A DNA stretch of 64,000 nucleotides from CAWCJL01 sp963795775 (GTDB lineage Bacteria; Acidobacteriota; Terriglobia; Terriglobales; Acidobacteriaceae): NCBI GenBank assembly GCA_963795775.1, contig CAWCJL010000005.1:496001-560000 (forward strand). The letters run 5' to 3'. How positions within the stretch are numbered: the stretch's first letter is position 1; every line of letters begins with the position of its first letter. Positions 1-8,763 of the stretch are shown piece by piece. Below the pieces are notes generated by a model that ran no database searches, had not been told where the DNA came from, and was given only the letters and a program-made list of their open reading frames with translations. The position numbers and the translations under genes are program-made.

Positions 1-969
1 CTGGCTGGCATGTTCGACGTGGGCCTGAGCCTGACGGGAAAAGGCTCGTCACTGGCGCTGCAAAAGGGCTACGCCGGCAGCTTCTTTACCGGCGTGCTGG
101 CCATGGTGGTCGCCACTCCGTGCACCGCGCCTTTCATGGGGGCGGCGGTCGGCTTTGCCCTGGCGCAATCCGCCGGGGTGAGTTTTCTCATCTTCACCGC
201 CCTTGGCCTCGGGCTGGCTGCTCCGTACCTGCTGCTCGCCTTTCAGCCGGCATGGACACGCCTGCTGCCTCGGCCCGGGGCCTGGATGGAAGTGCTCAAG
301 CAGGCGACCGCGGTGCCCATTTTCGCTACGGCCATCTGGATGGTCTGGCTGTTCGGGCAATCAGCCGGCGTGAATGCGCTTGCCGGGCTGTTGTTCGCCT
401 TCTTACTGCTGGCCGTTGCCGGATGGGTGCTGGGTCGCTGGCCAGCGCGCGGTTCCGCGACCATCTGGGCGGCGCTGCTGGTCATTCTCGGGATAGCAGT
501 GCCGGTGTATGCCGTGCATATGCTCGGCACTCCGTCCGGTAGCGTCGCGGCAAGCGTGGGATCCAGTTCCGCTGGATCGAGTTCATGGGAGGCATGGAGC
601 CCGGCGGTGGTGGCCGACTACCAGGCCAAGGGTCGTCCTGTCTTCGTTGACTTCACCGCAAGCTGGTGTCTGAGTTGCCAGGTCAATGAACGCGTTGTGC
701 TGCGCCGTGCTGATGTGGAAAAACGTCTCCACTCCAGCAACGTAGCGCTGCTGCGTGCAGACTGGACGAATCACGATGAGACCATTGCGCGCGCACTCTC
801 GGAGCTGGGCCGCAGCGGCGTCCCGACGTATGCGCTCTATCCAGCGACGGCCGGCGCGGCACCTAGTCTGCTGCCCGAAGTGCTTTCGCCGGGCATCGTC
901 TTCTCTGCGCTGGATCGGCTCGCCCCACAGAAAGCACAGGCCAACAACGGTCCCAGACTGCACCGGTAG
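1..969 (+). CDS. dsbD: Thiol:disulfide interchange protein DsbD, C-terminal part (partial)
   Basis: The 5' end lies outside the window and the frame is open from base 1. The visible part has about six hydrophobic segments (ATPCTAPFMG carries the membrane-domain cysteine typical of DsbD/CcdA), then a periplasmic thioredoxin-like domain with the CxxC site in WCLSCQ and the cis-proline region SGVPTYALY. The family passes electrons from cytoplasmic thioredoxin across the inner membrane to periplasmic disulfide isomerases or cytochrome c maturation proteins. The DUF4019 gene follows 12 bp after the stop and is probably cotranscribed. Identification is secure from the two cysteine motifs and the membrane-thioredoxin order. 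The N-terminal domain cannot be assessed. Confidence 0.93.
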   Translation: MAGMFDVGLSLTGKGSSLALQKGYAGSFFTGVLAMVVATPCTAPFMGAAVGFALAQSAGVSFLIFTALGLGLAAPYLLLAFQPAWTRLLPRPGAWMEVLKQATAVPIFATAIWMVWLFGQSAGVNALAGLLFAFLLLAVAGWVLGRWPARGSATIWAALLVILGIAVPVYAVHMLGTPSGSVAASVGSSSAGSSSWEAWSPAVVADYQAKGRPVFVDFTASWCLSCQVNERVVLRRADVEKRLHSSNVALLRADWTNHDETIARALSELGRSGVPTYALYPATAGAAPSLLPEVLSPGIVFSALDRLAPQKAQANNGPRLHR

Positions 970-981
970 GAAAGGAAAACC

Positions 982-1506
982 ATGTACGCAGCGCGTTCCA
1001 TCTTTGCAGGGCTCCTGGTATGCGCCTGTCTGCCGGGTTTGGGTTTCGGAAGACAGGAGCCGGGTCAATTGCCCGAGGGAAGCGCCCCACCACCTACGAG
1101 CTCCACTGCGCAATCAGGCCAATCGGATCCGGCAGAAGCGAAGCAGAATGCCGCTCATCGAAAAGATAGCGAGGCCGCCCAAAGTGAAGCGGAGAAGTGG
1201 CTGAAACTGGTGGACGCCGGCAAGTATGAGGCAAGCTGGGAAGGCTTTGCACCTTCCGTGCGCAAGCAGGTCTCAGAGGCGGATTGGAACACGAAGATCA
1301 GTGCGACCCGCGGTTCTTTTGGTGCACTCGAAAGCCGCAAGCTCCAGAAGTCCGATTACAAGACAGCACTGCCAGGCGCGCCGGATGGAGAATATGTGGT
1401 GGTCGAATACGCCAGCAGCTTCGCCCACAAGGCATCCACTGTCGAAACAGTGATTCTCCAGAAGCAGACCGGTGCATGGCGCGTGGCAGGATACTTCATG
1501 CGATAG
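982..1506 (+). CDS. Secreted DUF4019-family protein
   Basis: 174 aa. The N-terminal signal peptide (hydrophobic stretch, residues 5-22) is followed by a low-complexity Gln/Ser/Ala linker and a C-terminal DUF4019 domain (AEKWLKLVDAGKYEASWEGF onwards, ending GAWRVAGYFMR). DUF4019 proteins are small, predicted periplasmic or secreted and of unknown function. The start has a purine-rich RBS (GGAAAGGAAAA) just upstream. It follows dsbD closely, so one operon is likely. A paralogue lies at 3881-4327 (shared ASW, SDYK/ADYE, GAWK/R and GY motifs), so the two flank the collagen-type genes. Confidence 0.85.
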   Translation: MYAARSIFAGLLVCACLPGLGFGRQEPGQLPEGSAPPPTSSTAQSGQSDPAEAKQNAAHRKDSEAAQSEAEKWLKLVDAGKYEASWEGFAPSVRKQVSEADWNTKISATRGSFGALESRKLQKSDYKTALPGAPDGEYVVVEYASSFAHKASTVETVILQKQTGAWRVAGYFMR

Positions 1507-1551
1507 ATCTGTGCACCAAGTATCCTGTCCGCAACATTGCGTGCAGGGAGG

Positions 1552-1583
1552 AGCAGGCGCGCACCAGCCGGTGTGCGCCTGCT
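1552..1583. terminator. Bidirectional terminator-like hairpin
   Basis: A 13-bp inverted repeat (1552-1564 with 1571-1583, one G-T wobble) closes a 6-nt loop. It lies between the convergent DUF4019 gene (stop at 1506) and tail-collagen gene (stop at 1588). There is no clear T-run, so assignment rests on stem strength and position. Confidence 0.7.
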
Positions 1584-1587
1584 TAGA

Positions 1588-2124
1588 CTAGGGACGCGAT
1601 GGGTAGATGCCCTGCAGGGCGATGATGAAGTTCACGCACTGGTAGGGCTGCACCACACTGATGGGTTGATTGCCTCCGGTGGCGCCAATCGCGGTAGGCG
1701 CCATCTGCGCGTTGGCACTCGCGGCGTAGCCCGGGTAAGCCGCAGGCGGCCTGCCTTGACCGCTGTTGACCTCTGCCCAGAATGCGCCACTGGGATTGCT
1801 GTTCGGGCCCGCTGCATTGTTGCAATTAGCCGGGTGAGTATGGGCCGGCAGGTTGCCGACGCTGAGACCGACGTTCTCCGTCCCACCGGATTGGCCGAGG
1901 GTGTAGTTACCGGTACCGGGGCTCTGGCCGGGATGTATGGCAACGCGGCCCTGGAGGTTGGGCAGCGCGAAGTTACTGACGCCATCCCCACCATAGGTGG
2001 TCCCCAGGAGGGAAAACAGAGCGGTGTTCTGGGCTATGGAAAGCAGTTGGCCATTGCAGAGCGCCCAGCCTTGCGGGGCAAAGTTGAAACCAACCATCAA
2101 GATTTGACCGATAAAGGGGTCCAT
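1588..2124 (-). CDS. Phage tail collagen-domain protein (microcystin-dependent protein / MdpB type)
   Basis: 178 aa. It starts MDPFIGQILMVGFNFAPQGW, followed by a CNGQLLSI motif, a LLGTTYGGDG motif, the LPNLQGRV motif and a conserved LPAHTH motif. These are signatures of the phage Tail_Collar/microcystin-dependent protein family. There is no signal peptide. In phages the domain sits at the tip of tail fibres. Bacterial chromosomal copies are widespread, often in small groups, and their role is unclear. Here there is one copy, with no other phage genes nearby. It lies 131 bp downstream of the collagen-like gene on the same strand. Confidence 0.88.
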   Translation of the reverse strand: MDPFIGQILMVGFNFAPQGWALCNGQLLSIAQNTALFSLLGTTYGGDGVSNFALPNLQGRVAIHPGQSPGTGNYTLGQSGGTENVGLSVGNLPAHTHPANCNNAAGPNSNPSGAFWAEVNSGQGRPPAAYPGYAASANAQMAPTAIGATGGNQPISVVQPYQCVNFIIALQGIYPSRP

Positions 2125-2255
2125 GTAGCTCCTGTTCTTTCGTAAGTGTGAAAGTGACGAATGACGGACTGCTTAGTTTGAATATCCGGGAAGGTCTGCA
2201 CGAATGCGAGTGAATGTCACCAGCGTCCGTGCAGACAAGGGACTGTATTAGACCG

Positions 2256-3563
2256 CTACTGGCAAAGCAGGCTCGTCGTGTCCTGCAGGTAGGGAGCGCC
2301 ATTGGTCTGGATGTATTTGTAACCAATCGCGTCGCCAGCGGTCACCGCGACAGTGTGCGTGGTGTCGGAGCAGCTTGACTGGTTGGCATTCGTGCTCACC
2401 GTGCACTGCATGCTGGTCGGGGTCCCGTTCAGGAGAACGGTGATGGTCTGGCTATCTGCGCCCGAGGGTTGACCCGCCGCGCTGCTGAAGTCATGGGATC
2501 CTACGCGCAGCGCGCTGAGTGTGCAATCGACCGGTGAAACGGAGAACTGCCCGCCCGCGATCGGTGTGTTGTTGCTCTGCGATGGCCCTAACGTCGTATT
2601 CGGCCGAATGTAATATGTGGCCGTGTCCAAGGGATTCGAGAAGGTCGCGGTAAAGAGGAAGGACTCTGTATTGAAGGCGCCAGCAGGCCCTGTAGGACCG
2701 GATGGTCCCTGGGGACCCACTGCGCCATTAGCCCCCGTTGGTCCGGCAGGACCCGCAGGGCCAGCAGCGCCGGCAGGCCCGTTGGCGCCTGTGGGACCGG
2801 CGGGACCTGTAAGACCGGTCGGTCCGGCTGGACCTGTAAGACCGATGGGTCCGGCGGCACCTTGCGCTCCGGCAGGTCCTATTGGCCCAATCGGCCCTTG
2901 AACTCCGGCAGGTCCAGCAGGCCCTGCGGGTCCGGTTAGACCAATCGGGCCGGCGGGCCCGATCGCGCCGGGTGTTCCTGCCGCTCCCTGGGGCCCAATC
3001 GGTCCAGCTACTCCAGCCGGCCCGGCAGGTCCAGTCAATCCTGTGGCGCCTGCGGGTCCGACCGGTCCAATCGGTCCAGCAACTCCAGCAGGCCCGGCAG
3101 GCCCGATCGGTCCGGCAGCGCCAGGAGCTCCCGGGGCACCCTGTGCTCCGGGCAGACCAGCGGGTCCCTGCGGGCCGGGAAGTCCGACAGGCCCTTGCGG
3201 GCCGGCCGGGCCCTTGGGACCGATGGCGCCGATTGCGGCTGTGAACAACGTGAAAACTACAGATCTGTTTGGCTGGACGTAGAGAAGGTATGATCCAGCG
3301 CTGATGTGTTCAGGCAACTTCGCTACGATGGAGTAGCTGTTCGCACTGACCACGGTCAGCCGGGTGGTTCCGAGCACAACGCTGGGAGTACCTGTGCCGA
3401 GGCCACTGCCGTTGATCGTGATCTCTGTGGCGGACGCATTTTCGATCACATCGTGAACGGTAGGTATTTTTGAACCCGTCGTTTCGGACGGGAGCTTGGG
3501 TATAGCCGCGATTGCGGCAGCAGGGGCCAATAAGAGCAGGCCGAGAGAGAAACGCGTGAACAT
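2256..3563 (-). CDS. Secreted collagen-like protein with N-terminal IPT/TIG-like domain
   Basis: 435 aa. A signal peptide (about residues 1-20, LLLLAPAAAIAA) precedes an IPT/TIG-like beta-sandwich (about 33-105, NGSGLGTGTPSVVLG). Next come 62 perfect Gly-X-Y triplets (residues 112-297), rich in GPA, GPI and GLT. The C-terminal domain (298-435) is beta-rich with four cysteines (CTLS, MQCT, SSCSD, final LCQ). Collagen-like bacterial proteins form trimeric rods at the cell surface, and the C-terminal head may trimerise and bind a ligand. It shares strand with the tail-collagen protein downstream. No anchor motif is seen, so secretion versus surface attachment is open. Confidence 0.88.
   Translation of the reverse strand: MFTRFSLGLLLLAPAAAIAAIPKLPSETTGSKIPTVHDVIENASATEITINGSGLGTGTPSVVLGTTRLTVVSANSYSIVAKLPEHISAGSYLLYVQPNRSVVFTLFTAAIGAIGPKGPAGPQGPVGLPGPQGPAGLPGAQGAPGAPGAAGPIGPAGPAGVAGPIGPVGPAGATGLTGPAGPAGVAGPIGPQGAAGTPGAIGPAGPIGLTGPAGPAGPAGVQGPIGPIGPAGAQGAAGPIGLTGPAGPTGLTGPAGPTGANGPAGAAGPAGPAGPTGANGAVGPQGPSGPTGPAGAFNTESFLFTATFSNPLDTATYYIRPNTTLGPSQSNNTPIAGGQFSVSPVDCTLSALRVGSHDFSSAAGQPSGADSQTITVLLNGTPTSMQCTVSTNANQSSCSDTTHTVAVTAGDAIGYKYIQTNGAPYLQDTTSLLCQ
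2673..3230 (-). repeat. Collagen Gly-X-Y coding repeat (62 triplets)
   Basis: Every third residue from 112 to 297 of the encoded protein is glycine, with no interruption. The DNA is a degenerate 9/18-bp GC-rich repeat rather than an exact tandem repeat, which suggests selection on protein sequence. Such tracts are prone to recombination and assembly collapse. Confidence 0.95.
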
Positions 3564-3880
3564 GGCTTCCTCGAAACGCCGGATCTACCGGCAGTAAGTG
3601 CGGCAAAGGGTCTCGGCACGGCTCCGAACGGTGCTTTGTCGGCACGTCGAGCCGTGTTGATGAGCAGGAGGTGCTTCGTGCACCGTCCAGCCCGGTAGAA
3701 ATGCGTTTGTTTAGATGAGCGGCTTTGCTTCCGGCGAGCGGGCGTCGACCGTTCAAACCAGAGCGATAATACGGTGTAGGTGCGATGAGTGCAATAATAA
3801 GTTACGAATTTTGTTGTCGTTGGTACCGTTTGCCTCTCAGGGCGCAAACCAAGCGGCCTATTCGTGCTATCGGTTGGCAC

Positions 3881-4327
3881 ATGACAGCAACGCTGCTTTG
3901 CTTGTTCATGAGTTGGGTTGTTGTCCCGCAAGCGGTGGCGCAGGAAAGCAAGCATCAGGAAAAGGTTGACAAAGCGCACGCCGCAGACATCGACGCTGCA
4001 GAAAAAGCCGCGCAAAGTTGGCTCGATTTGCAGGACAAGGAAAATTACAGCGCGAGTTGGAAGGCGGCTTCGTCCTTCTTTCAGAAGCAGGTGCCCGAGT
4101 CTGCCTGGGTGCGCCGCATGAACGCCGTGCGCAAGCCACTCGATCCGGTACTCACGCGCACTCTCTACACTGCGGACTACGAGAAGAAGGTTCCCGGTCT
4201 ACCGCACGGCGACTATGTCGCGCTGGTCTGGGAGACGGTCTTCAGCAATGGGCACCCTAGCCTGGAGAGTGTGGTGATGACGGCCGAGAATGGTGCCTGG
4301 AAGATGATCGGCTACGCGACCCAATGA
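3881..4327 (+). CDS. Secreted DUF4019-family protein, second copy
   Basis: 148 aa from the ATG at 3881. This start gives a compact signal peptide (MTATLLCLFMSWVVVPQAVAQ). An upstream in-frame ATG at 3785 would add 32 residues (180 aa) and is preceded by an AGGTG-like RBS, so the start is not settled. The DUF4019 domain spans the C-terminal 110 residues (AAQSWLDLQDKENYSASW ... GAWKMIGYATQ). Function is unknown. It is a paralogue of the protein at 982-1506, and the region upstream (3564-3784) is a shared divergent promoter region with the collagen-like gene. Confidence 0.82.
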   Translation: MTATLLCLFMSWVVVPQAVAQESKHQEKVDKAHAADIDAAEKAAQSWLDLQDKENYSASWKAASSFFQKQVPESAWVRRMNAVRKPLDPVLTRTLYTADYEKKVPGLPHGDYVALVWETVFSNGHPSLESVVMTAENGAWKMIGYATQ

Positions 4328-4417
4328 GGAGAAAGGAAAGCGGAGACGGTTGCAGGAATATTACTGGCACGCTGCAAGGCGCACGTGCGGCGTTAACGAG
4401 ATTGCCAGGAAGAGAAC

Positions 4418-4801
4418 TTAAGCAGTGCGAGCCATGGGCTGGTCAAGCGTCTCGTTTACCAGCCTGATCAGTGCGTCCGGTGCGAAGGGCTTCAGCCGGA
4501 AGATCACATTCAGTCCTTCATACGCCGCTTCGGCATCGGGCAATCCGCTCAGTACCAGGACTGGCACCGTGACGCAGCGGTCGCGCAACGTCCGCACCAG
4601 CTCCGGGCCGTTCATCTCTGGCATCAGGTGATCGGTGATGATCATGCGAAACGGGCAGTCTGGACCCTCAGCAGGGAAGAGGGCCAATGCGGCGAGCCCA
4701 TCTTCTGCAACCTTGACAGGGCGGCCGGACTTTTCAAGGATCATCCGGCGCGTCGCAGCCTGGATAGGATTGTCATCAACCAGCAGGATATTTGCACTCA
4801 T
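4418..4801 (-). CDS. Single-domain response regulator (receiver only)
   Basis: 127 aa from the ATG at 4801. A longer frame starts at 4906, but the receiver fold begins MSANILLVDD at the inner ATG. Acidic pair D9/D10, phospho-acceptor D57 (MIITDHLMPEMNG), switch S85 (VLSG) and K104 (RLKPF) are all present, so it should be phosphorylatable. There is no output domain, so it probably acts by protein contact or phosphorelay. No histidine kinase is adjacent; the nearest in the window is at 28459. Confidence 0.88.
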   Translation of the reverse strand: MSANILLVDDNPIQAATRRMILEKSGRPVKVAEDGLAALALFPAEGPDCPFRMIITDHLMPEMNGPELVRTLRDRCVTVPVLVLSGLPDAEAAYEGLNVIFRLKPFAPDALIRLVNETLDQPMARTA

Positions 4802-4936
4802 TTGTAAACGGCGGAGGTTCTCGGGAAGGGATGAATGCTCATTTGCTTGAGTTGCCTCAGCGCTATGAAATCGTTTTACTTGGGCCAGGTACAAGGGACA
4901 ATACATCCTTCGTGGTAATAAATTGGCCGAGTCGCT

Positions 4937-6259
4937 TCAATCAATATGCAGCCGGCGTTGCATGGCTTCGAGCGAAATGCCTTTCGTTTCAGGATACAGG
5001 AACAGTACGAGGAAGAATTGCAAGGCCATCATGGCGCCAAAAAACATGAAGGGGTAGGCGCCGGAGTTTTTGGCAAGAATGGGAAAGATCAAGGAAATGA
5101 TCGCATTGAGGACCCAATGCGAAGAGCTGCCGAGGCTTTGCCCCTTGGACCGCACCCGCGTGGGAAAGATTTCCGCGATATAAACCCAGGTGACCGCACC
5201 CTGGGAACTGGCGAAACAGGCGATGTACGCCATCAGTAGCCAGACCAGCCAGTTTTGATGACTCTGCGTCCAGAAGATGGCCGCAACTCCACCAAGGCAG
5301 ATGGTCAGTCCCACACAGCCGACCAACATCAGCCACCGCCGCCCCACCTTGTCGATGATGGACATAGCGAACAGAGTAAAGACCAGGTTGGTCGCGCCGA
5401 CCGCAACCGCCTGCAGATCTGAGTGCCGCGGATCGAAGCCGGCCTTCGCGAAAATGTCGTTCAGGTAGTAGAGAATCGCGTTTATCCCGGATAACTGGTT
5501 GAAGGCCCCAGTGATGATTGCCAGCATGATGGGGAAGCGATATTTCTTCTGAAAGAGCGGCTCGCTCGAGCGCTCCAGGTGAATGGACGCGACGATCTCC
5601 TGCAGTTCCTCTTCGGTGTTCGGAGATCCCGTCAATTCCAGCACTTCGCGCGCTTCCGTGATGCGGCTCTGCGTGACGAGCCAGCGTGAGGAGCGGGGGA
5701 TACCGAAAAGCATGACTAGAAAAAAGATGGCCGGAATTGCGGAAACGCCAAGCTGCCATCGCCATTCATGCGCGCCGGTGTGTGCCAGCCCTATGAGGTA
5801 ATTGGATAGGTAGGCGAGCAGGATGCCGATGACAATGTTGATTTGAAACGCACCCACCAACCGTCCGCGTAGTTTCGCCGGCGCCAGCTCCGAAATGTAC
5901 ATGGGGCCGAGCACGGACGAGCCGCCGATCCCGAGTCCACCGAGAAGACGAAAGACAAACAGCGCGGGAAGGTTCCACGCAAACGCACAGCCGAGCGCGG
6001 AGATGACATAGAGCAGGGCCATGCCGCGGAGGCTGTCGCGGCGTCCAAAGCGCTCTCCGGGCAACCCGGAAAAGATGGCGCCCAGCACCGCGCCCACCAG
6101 CGCCGCGGCAACGGTTGCGCCCAGGGCCTTCGGGGAAAGGTGGAAATACGGAACCAGTGTTCGTGTGGTGCCGGAGATGACAGCGGTGTCGAACCCGAAC
6201 AGCAGTCCGCCGAGTGCACCCACAACCGTGCTGCGCAATAGAAATCGATTGAGTCTCAT
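4937..6259 (-). CDS. MFS sugar:H+ symporter (sugar porter family)
   Basis: 440 aa from the inner ATG at 6259, where the frame becomes transporter-like (MRLNRFLLRSTVVGALGGLL). Sugar-porter signatures are in order: GFDTAVISGT in TM1, ERFGRR in loop 2-3, RLLGGLGIGG, PMYISELAPAKLRGRL after TM6, QLSGINAILYYL in TM7, DKVGRR in loop 8-9 and a final PETKG. Twelve TM segments fit. The family moves hexoses or pentoses with protons across the inner membrane; the exact sugar cannot be read. Downstream of the Tat-exported glycosidase-like gene on the same strand, it may import that enzyme's product (inference). Confidence 0.92.
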   Translation of the reverse strand: MRLNRFLLRSTVVGALGGLLFGFDTAVISGTTRTLVPYFHLSPKALGATVAAALVGAVLGAIFSGLPGERFGRRDSLRGMALLYVISALGCAFAWNLPALFVFRLLGGLGIGGSSVLGPMYISELAPAKLRGRLVGAFQINIVIGILLAYLSNYLIGLAHTGAHEWRWQLGVSAIPAIFFLVMLFGIPRSSRWLVTQSRITEAREVLELTGSPNTEEELQEIVASIHLERSSEPLFQKKYRFPIMLAIITGAFNQLSGINAILYYLNDIFAKAGFDPRHSDLQAVAVGATNLVFTLFAMSIIDKVGRRWLMLVGCVGLTICLGGVAAIFWTQSHQNWLVWLLMAYIACFASSQGAVTWVYIAEIFPTRVRSKGQSLGSSSHWVLNAIISLIFPILAKNSGAYPFMFFGAMMALQFFLVLFLYPETKGISLEAMQRRLHID

Positions 6260-6411
6260 GTGCAACGAATGTGGGGCATAGTAGCACGCCCGCAATAGGA
6301 GCCGCACTGGAGGACAGAATCGCTGGTCAACGGAGGTGTGCTTTTCTGCTTTCCGCAGGTGAAGTCGGCTCACAATTGATGCGGGTGCGAGATGGTGAGT
6401 TCTGCTCTTCT

Positions 6412-8172
6412 CTATGCACTCGAGGACTGCTTCTTCGCCGCGGCGATCACAGCCTCAACCTTTTCCGGAGCGGATTGATAGGTGTCCTCGACCATTGAGA
6501 CAGTCGGCAGATTAAAAGTGTCGAGCAAATCGGCCAGGTCATAGGGGACAAAGCCGAGTTCGTGCACACCGGTGGAGCCGCGGCTTGGTTCTCCCAGCGC
6601 AAGATGGGCGAAGCGGCGCTGATGCCGCCGGCTCCAGCCGTTCGGGCCGTCGGGAGTTTGCGACATCGGGATGATGGGCAGAGAGAGATCGAACCACGAC
6701 TCGGTAGCGAGCAGCAGATCGGGGTTCCGGCTGCGCAGCGCATCGGCGATGGAGCGGAGCCCCGCAAGCGGATCGTGGCGCATGTCGTTTTCCGCGCTGG
6801 GCTGCGTGTCAAAGAAGTTGCCGTCGAATCCATACGTCGCATTCAGCTCGCCGAGCTGCTGGATCAGGTGGTCGTGCCAGCCTGGTGCGCCGGGGTTGAG
6901 CCAGACGCCGCCCTCCGCGCCCGCGCGGATCTCTGCCCAGTCCACCTGGTACCCGCGCATCGGGCTCCAGTCCAGCCCACCCGGCAGCGCGTGGAAGCCG
7001 GAGTCCGCTCCCCACTGCGCGAAGCCGGGCAGGCGCTTGTCCGAACCGTTGCCGGCGAACATGGCCATCACGTGTGCGCCCCGCGCATGCGTGCTCTCGA
7101 CCAGGCGCTTGAGTCCATCTGCGCCGCCCATGCGATCGTCTGGACGGCTGTCGCCGTATTGCCGGTAATAGCGCCCCTCCCAACCCGCAAGGAAGAAGAG
7201 TACGCGCTTGCCCTCGATGCGGTCGGTAATCCAGCGCACGGCGTTAGCCATCTTTTGGTAGTGGTTGAAGATGTATCCGCTCCAGTGCATGCCATGGAGC
7301 GTCACCACCAGATCGATCTCGCGTGCCCACCGCGCGACATCAGTGCGATCTTCCCAACGCTTCAGGCCGGCACCGCGCTCCAGCAGTCGCAGGTGCTCGT
7401 CCATTGCTGCGGAGATGGTGGTATCACGCCGGAGCTGCCACGTGGGCGCGTCAAAGCGCGGCGCCAACTTGCTGGCATCCTGCTCAACAATCAACTGCGC
7501 TTCCACTCCATCCGGCTGTAGTTGTGCGCCAAAGCGTTTCGGCGTGTGCGTGAGGTCCAACGAGGAGAAGGCAATCCCGCGTGTCTCCTGGCCGAGGAAC
7601 CACACCGGCATGCCTCCGGTATAGGCGGGGTAGTTCGAGGTGACGCCTTCGTGGGTGACCGGCGCGAAGTTGGGTGTGACCTGCCACCCGGTGTGGCCGA
7701 AGTTTCCCGGAGGCAGGCGATGCACGCGAACCTTGATGCCACGGATGTTCTCCATCGCTGTCGCCCGGGCGCGCAGAATCACCGCGTCGCCGTCGAGCAC
7801 AGCTTCGGCGGAAAACGAGCCGTGGGCGGGGGCCTGCTGGCCGGGCCAGGAGAGGCGCGAGGCCTCGACGCTCCAGTGATTGCCCTCGTGCCTCTCCGTG
7901 ATGCTCTTTGCATCGAGGGAAAAGGTGTTCTCGATCTCCCCCACTGTGAAGACTTGAAAGCTGAACGAGTACCCGGCCATCTCGAATCGAGGATCGAGAT
8001 TGTTAAAGCTCCAGTACATGGGACGCGGGATCGTCCATCCGGCGGCCGAACTGGAGAAGCGGGTGAGCGGGTCGGCCGTTTGCGGGTCTGCCGCACGGGC
8101 GCTGTGAGCCGCGAGCAGTTGCATGGCGGGAAGCGCGGCGCCGGCGGTGGTGAGAAACCTGCGGCGATTCAT
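6412..8172 (-). CDS. Tat-exported putative glycoside hydrolase-like protein
   Basis: 586 aa from the ATG at 8172, chosen because it starts directly with a twin-arginine signal (MNRRRFLTTAGAALPAM). The N-terminal half is beta-rich (PMYWSFNNLDP, GGMPVWFLGQETRG). The second half looks like a TIM barrel with acidic strand ends (YGFDGNFFDTQP, LLATESWFDLSLPI), as in retaining alpha-glycosidases that act on heteroglycans. I cannot assign a CAZy family. The FFD and TES acids are the best candidates for catalytic residues. The sugar-porter gene lies 152 bp downstream on the same strand, which suggests a small carbohydrate-use unit. Confidence in export is high; function is moderate. Confidence 0.6.
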   Translation of the reverse strand: MNRRRFLTTAGAALPAMQLLAAHSARAADPQTADPLTRFSSSAAGWTIPRPMYWSFNNLDPRFEMAGYSFSFQVFTVGEIENTFSLDAKSITERHEGNHWSVEASRLSWPGQQAPAHGSFSAEAVLDGDAVILRARATAMENIRGIKVRVHRLPPGNFGHTGWQVTPNFAPVTHEGVTSNYPAYTGGMPVWFLGQETRGIAFSSLDLTHTPKRFGAQLQPDGVEAQLIVEQDASKLAPRFDAPTWQLRRDTTISAAMDEHLRLLERGAGLKRWEDRTDVARWAREIDLVVTLHGMHWSGYIFNHYQKMANAVRWITDRIEGKRVLFFLAGWEGRYYRQYGDSRPDDRMGGADGLKRLVESTHARGAHVMAMFAGNGSDKRLPGFAQWGADSGFHALPGGLDWSPMRGYQVDWAEIRAGAEGGVWLNPGAPGWHDHLIQQLGELNATYGFDGNFFDTQPSAENDMRHDPLAGLRSIADALRSRNPDLLLATESWFDLSLPIIPMSQTPDGPNGWSRRHQRRFAHLALGEPSRGSTGVHELGFVPYDLADLLDTFNLPTVSMVEDTYQSAPEKVEAVIAAAKKQSSSA

Positions 8173-8457
8173 AGGCGGCAGTGTACTGCGTGGGTGGCCG
8201 CACAGTTCATGGTGCAGTGCTCGCTTTTTGCAGTTTGCCGTGCCGCCCACAAGGAAACGTGGAAAAGCCGGAGCGAAGTGGGAGAATTGACCCAGGAACC
8301 CAGAAAACTAATAACGAAGCGCGGCGCAAAACCGAGGTAACCGGCACGCATGCCTTGAAGCCGAGGGAGAAAACACGGTATACACAGTGCGCCGGGTCTT
8401 CTGTCTCGCCCGGACAGGCTTTCCGACCAAACGGAAGCAGCTCCGAAGGAGAAGATC

Positions 8458-8760
8458 ATGGCAGGCACTGAAGGACGCGAGGTCATGGATATCCGGCAGG
8501 CGGCCGAATACCTGGGCATCAGCGCTGACACGCTTTACCGATACGCGTCGGAAGGATTTGTCCCGGCGTTTAAACTGGGCAACCGCTGGCGATTCCAGCG
8601 ATCGCGTTTGCACGAGTGGATGGACCAGCAATCGGCCGAGAGCGCCGCACAAGCGCGTGCTGCAAACCTCGATCCAAATGCAGCGAAAGCCCCGGCCAAG
8701 CCCGTGGGCTCTGTCCGGTCACCACGGCCAAAAAAGACAACGCGCACCGGCGAGCGCTGA
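8458..8760 (+). CDS. Excisionase-type helix-turn-helix DNA-binding protein
   Basis: 100 aa. An AAGGAG RBS at 8446-8451 supports the ATG at 8458. Residues 10-58 form an HTH_17/MerR-like winged helix (MDIRQAAEYLGISADTLYRY, then GNRWRFQRSRLHEW). The C-terminal 40 residues are a basic Ala/Pro/Lys tail that could add nonspecific DNA contacts. This family includes phage excisionases, but stand-alone chromosomal copies are common regulators. No integrase or att site is visible nearby, so a role in recombination is not supported. The next gene starts 3 bp after its stop. Confidence 0.85.
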   Translation: MAGTEGREVMDIRQAAEYLGISADTLYRYASEGFVPAFKLGNRWRFQRSRLHEWMDQQSAESAAQARAANLDPNAAKAPAKPVGSVRSPRPKKTTRTGER

Positions 8761-8763
8761 TGC

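Noticed and set aside
2673..3230. CRISPR-like or exact tandem repeat
   Set aside because: Repeat unit is 9 bp and degenerate, with no spacers; it follows the protein triplet.
2617..3282. Pro/Gly-rich plus-strand frames opposite the collagen gene
   Set aside because: They are antisense shadows of the Gly-X-Y repeat and lack RBS and signal peptides.
8458..8760. Phage excisionase and an associated prophage
   Set aside because: No integrase, capsid or tail operon nearby; the HTH type is common in chromosomes.
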